From contig NZ_JAVIFT010000002.1 of NCBI RefSeq assembly GCF_031157355.1, positions 916,501 to 980,500 on the forward strand: a stretch of 64,000 nt of DNA, given 5' to 3'. Numbering within the stretch: position 1 is the stretch's first letter; each line of letters begins with the position of its first letter. Made by a program: the position numbers and the translations under genes. Under the pieces are notes generated by a model. It saw only the letters and a program-made list of their open reading frames with translations. It ran no database searches and was not told where the DNA came from. Positions 63,971-64,000 of the stretch are shown one piece after another. Origin of the DNA: Hyphomicrobium sp. LHD-15 (GTDB taxonomy: Bacteria > Pseudomonadota > Alphaproteobacteria > Rhizobiales > Hyphomicrobiaceae).

Positions 63971-64000
63971 ATGCCCTATGAATTGGCAAATCCCGGGCCA
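63971..64000 (+). CDS. Possible start of a further gene (cut by window end)
   Basis: An ATG at 63971 with GAGAGGTG upstream opens a frame beginning MPYELANPGP that runs out of the window. Ten residues are too few to identify it. Confidence 0.3.
   Translation, partial: MPYELANPGP

Overview
The window is chromosomal DNA of an alphaproteobacterium, most likely Hyphomicrobiales and perhaps near Hyphomicrobium. The GC-rich housekeeping block on the right (guaB, rlmE, rsmB-type methyltransferase, ppx/gppA, aat, tspO) supports this. A 29-residue pqqA-like peptide gene hints at PQQ use and possibly methylotrophy, but that is inference.

Layout: (1) 1-6 kb is a defence island beginning in the C-terminal half of a large serine recombinase. 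It holds two adjacent, divergent Pycsar-type cyclic-nucleotide immune operons. One is a plain cyclase plus membrane effector (pycTM-pycC, minus strand). The other is an unusual three-gene operon: a two-domain cyclase, an E2-like (ubiquitin-conjugating-fold) Cys-rich protein, and a cyclic-nucleotide-binding TIR effector. (2) 6.5-12 kb carries an aspartate decarboxylation/antiport operon (aspT-aspD) divergent from an OprD-type porin. (3) 12.4-19.8 kb holds a three-gene cluster around a trypsin-like protease, a TrlF-type PHP-SMC ATPase and an orphan membrane protein.

(4) 20179-53234 is a 33-kb integrated element in the 3' end of tRNA-Gln(CTG). It is bounded by a 48-bp direct repeat, with a tyrosine integrase just inside the left end and shared GGTCGCTA repeats inside both ends. 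It carries a plasmid backbone (ParA, a ribbon-helix-helix-like protein with CGTTCG operators, RepA, about ten iterons) and a second tight operon with a rolling-circle-type Rep, an AAA ATPase, an FtsK-like translocase and a DNA adenine methyltransferase. It also has mobilization genes (VirD4-like ATPase, MobC-like protein, relaxase, candidate oriT) but no mating-pair genes. I read it as an integrative mobilizable element, partly of plasmid origin; a decayed integrase fragment near 31.5 kb suggests a fusion of elements. Cargo includes a TIR protein, an HNH endonuclease, a repeat-rich secreted protein, a sodium:solute-symporter-like protein coupled to an unknown 514-residue protein, an Mrr-like endonuclease, and a 1566-residue STAND-type NTPase with a C-terminal PD-(D/E)XK motif. 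The stop of that last gene overlaps the start of a previously easy-to-miss 55-residue membrane protein.

(5) 53-64 kb is ordinary chromosome: M15 peptidase, Ppx/GppA, RlmE, PqqA-like peptide, IMP dehydrogenase, MAPEG protein, RsmB-like methyltransferase, a methyltransferase/ATP-grasp fusion, TspO and leucyl/phenylalanyl-tRNA-protein transferase.

All calls come from reading the sequence and motifs; no database search was run. The strongest candidate for a new system is the cyclase/E2/TIR operon at 2698-5940, followed by the STAND-nuclease/small-membrane-protein pair and the symporter/unknown pair.
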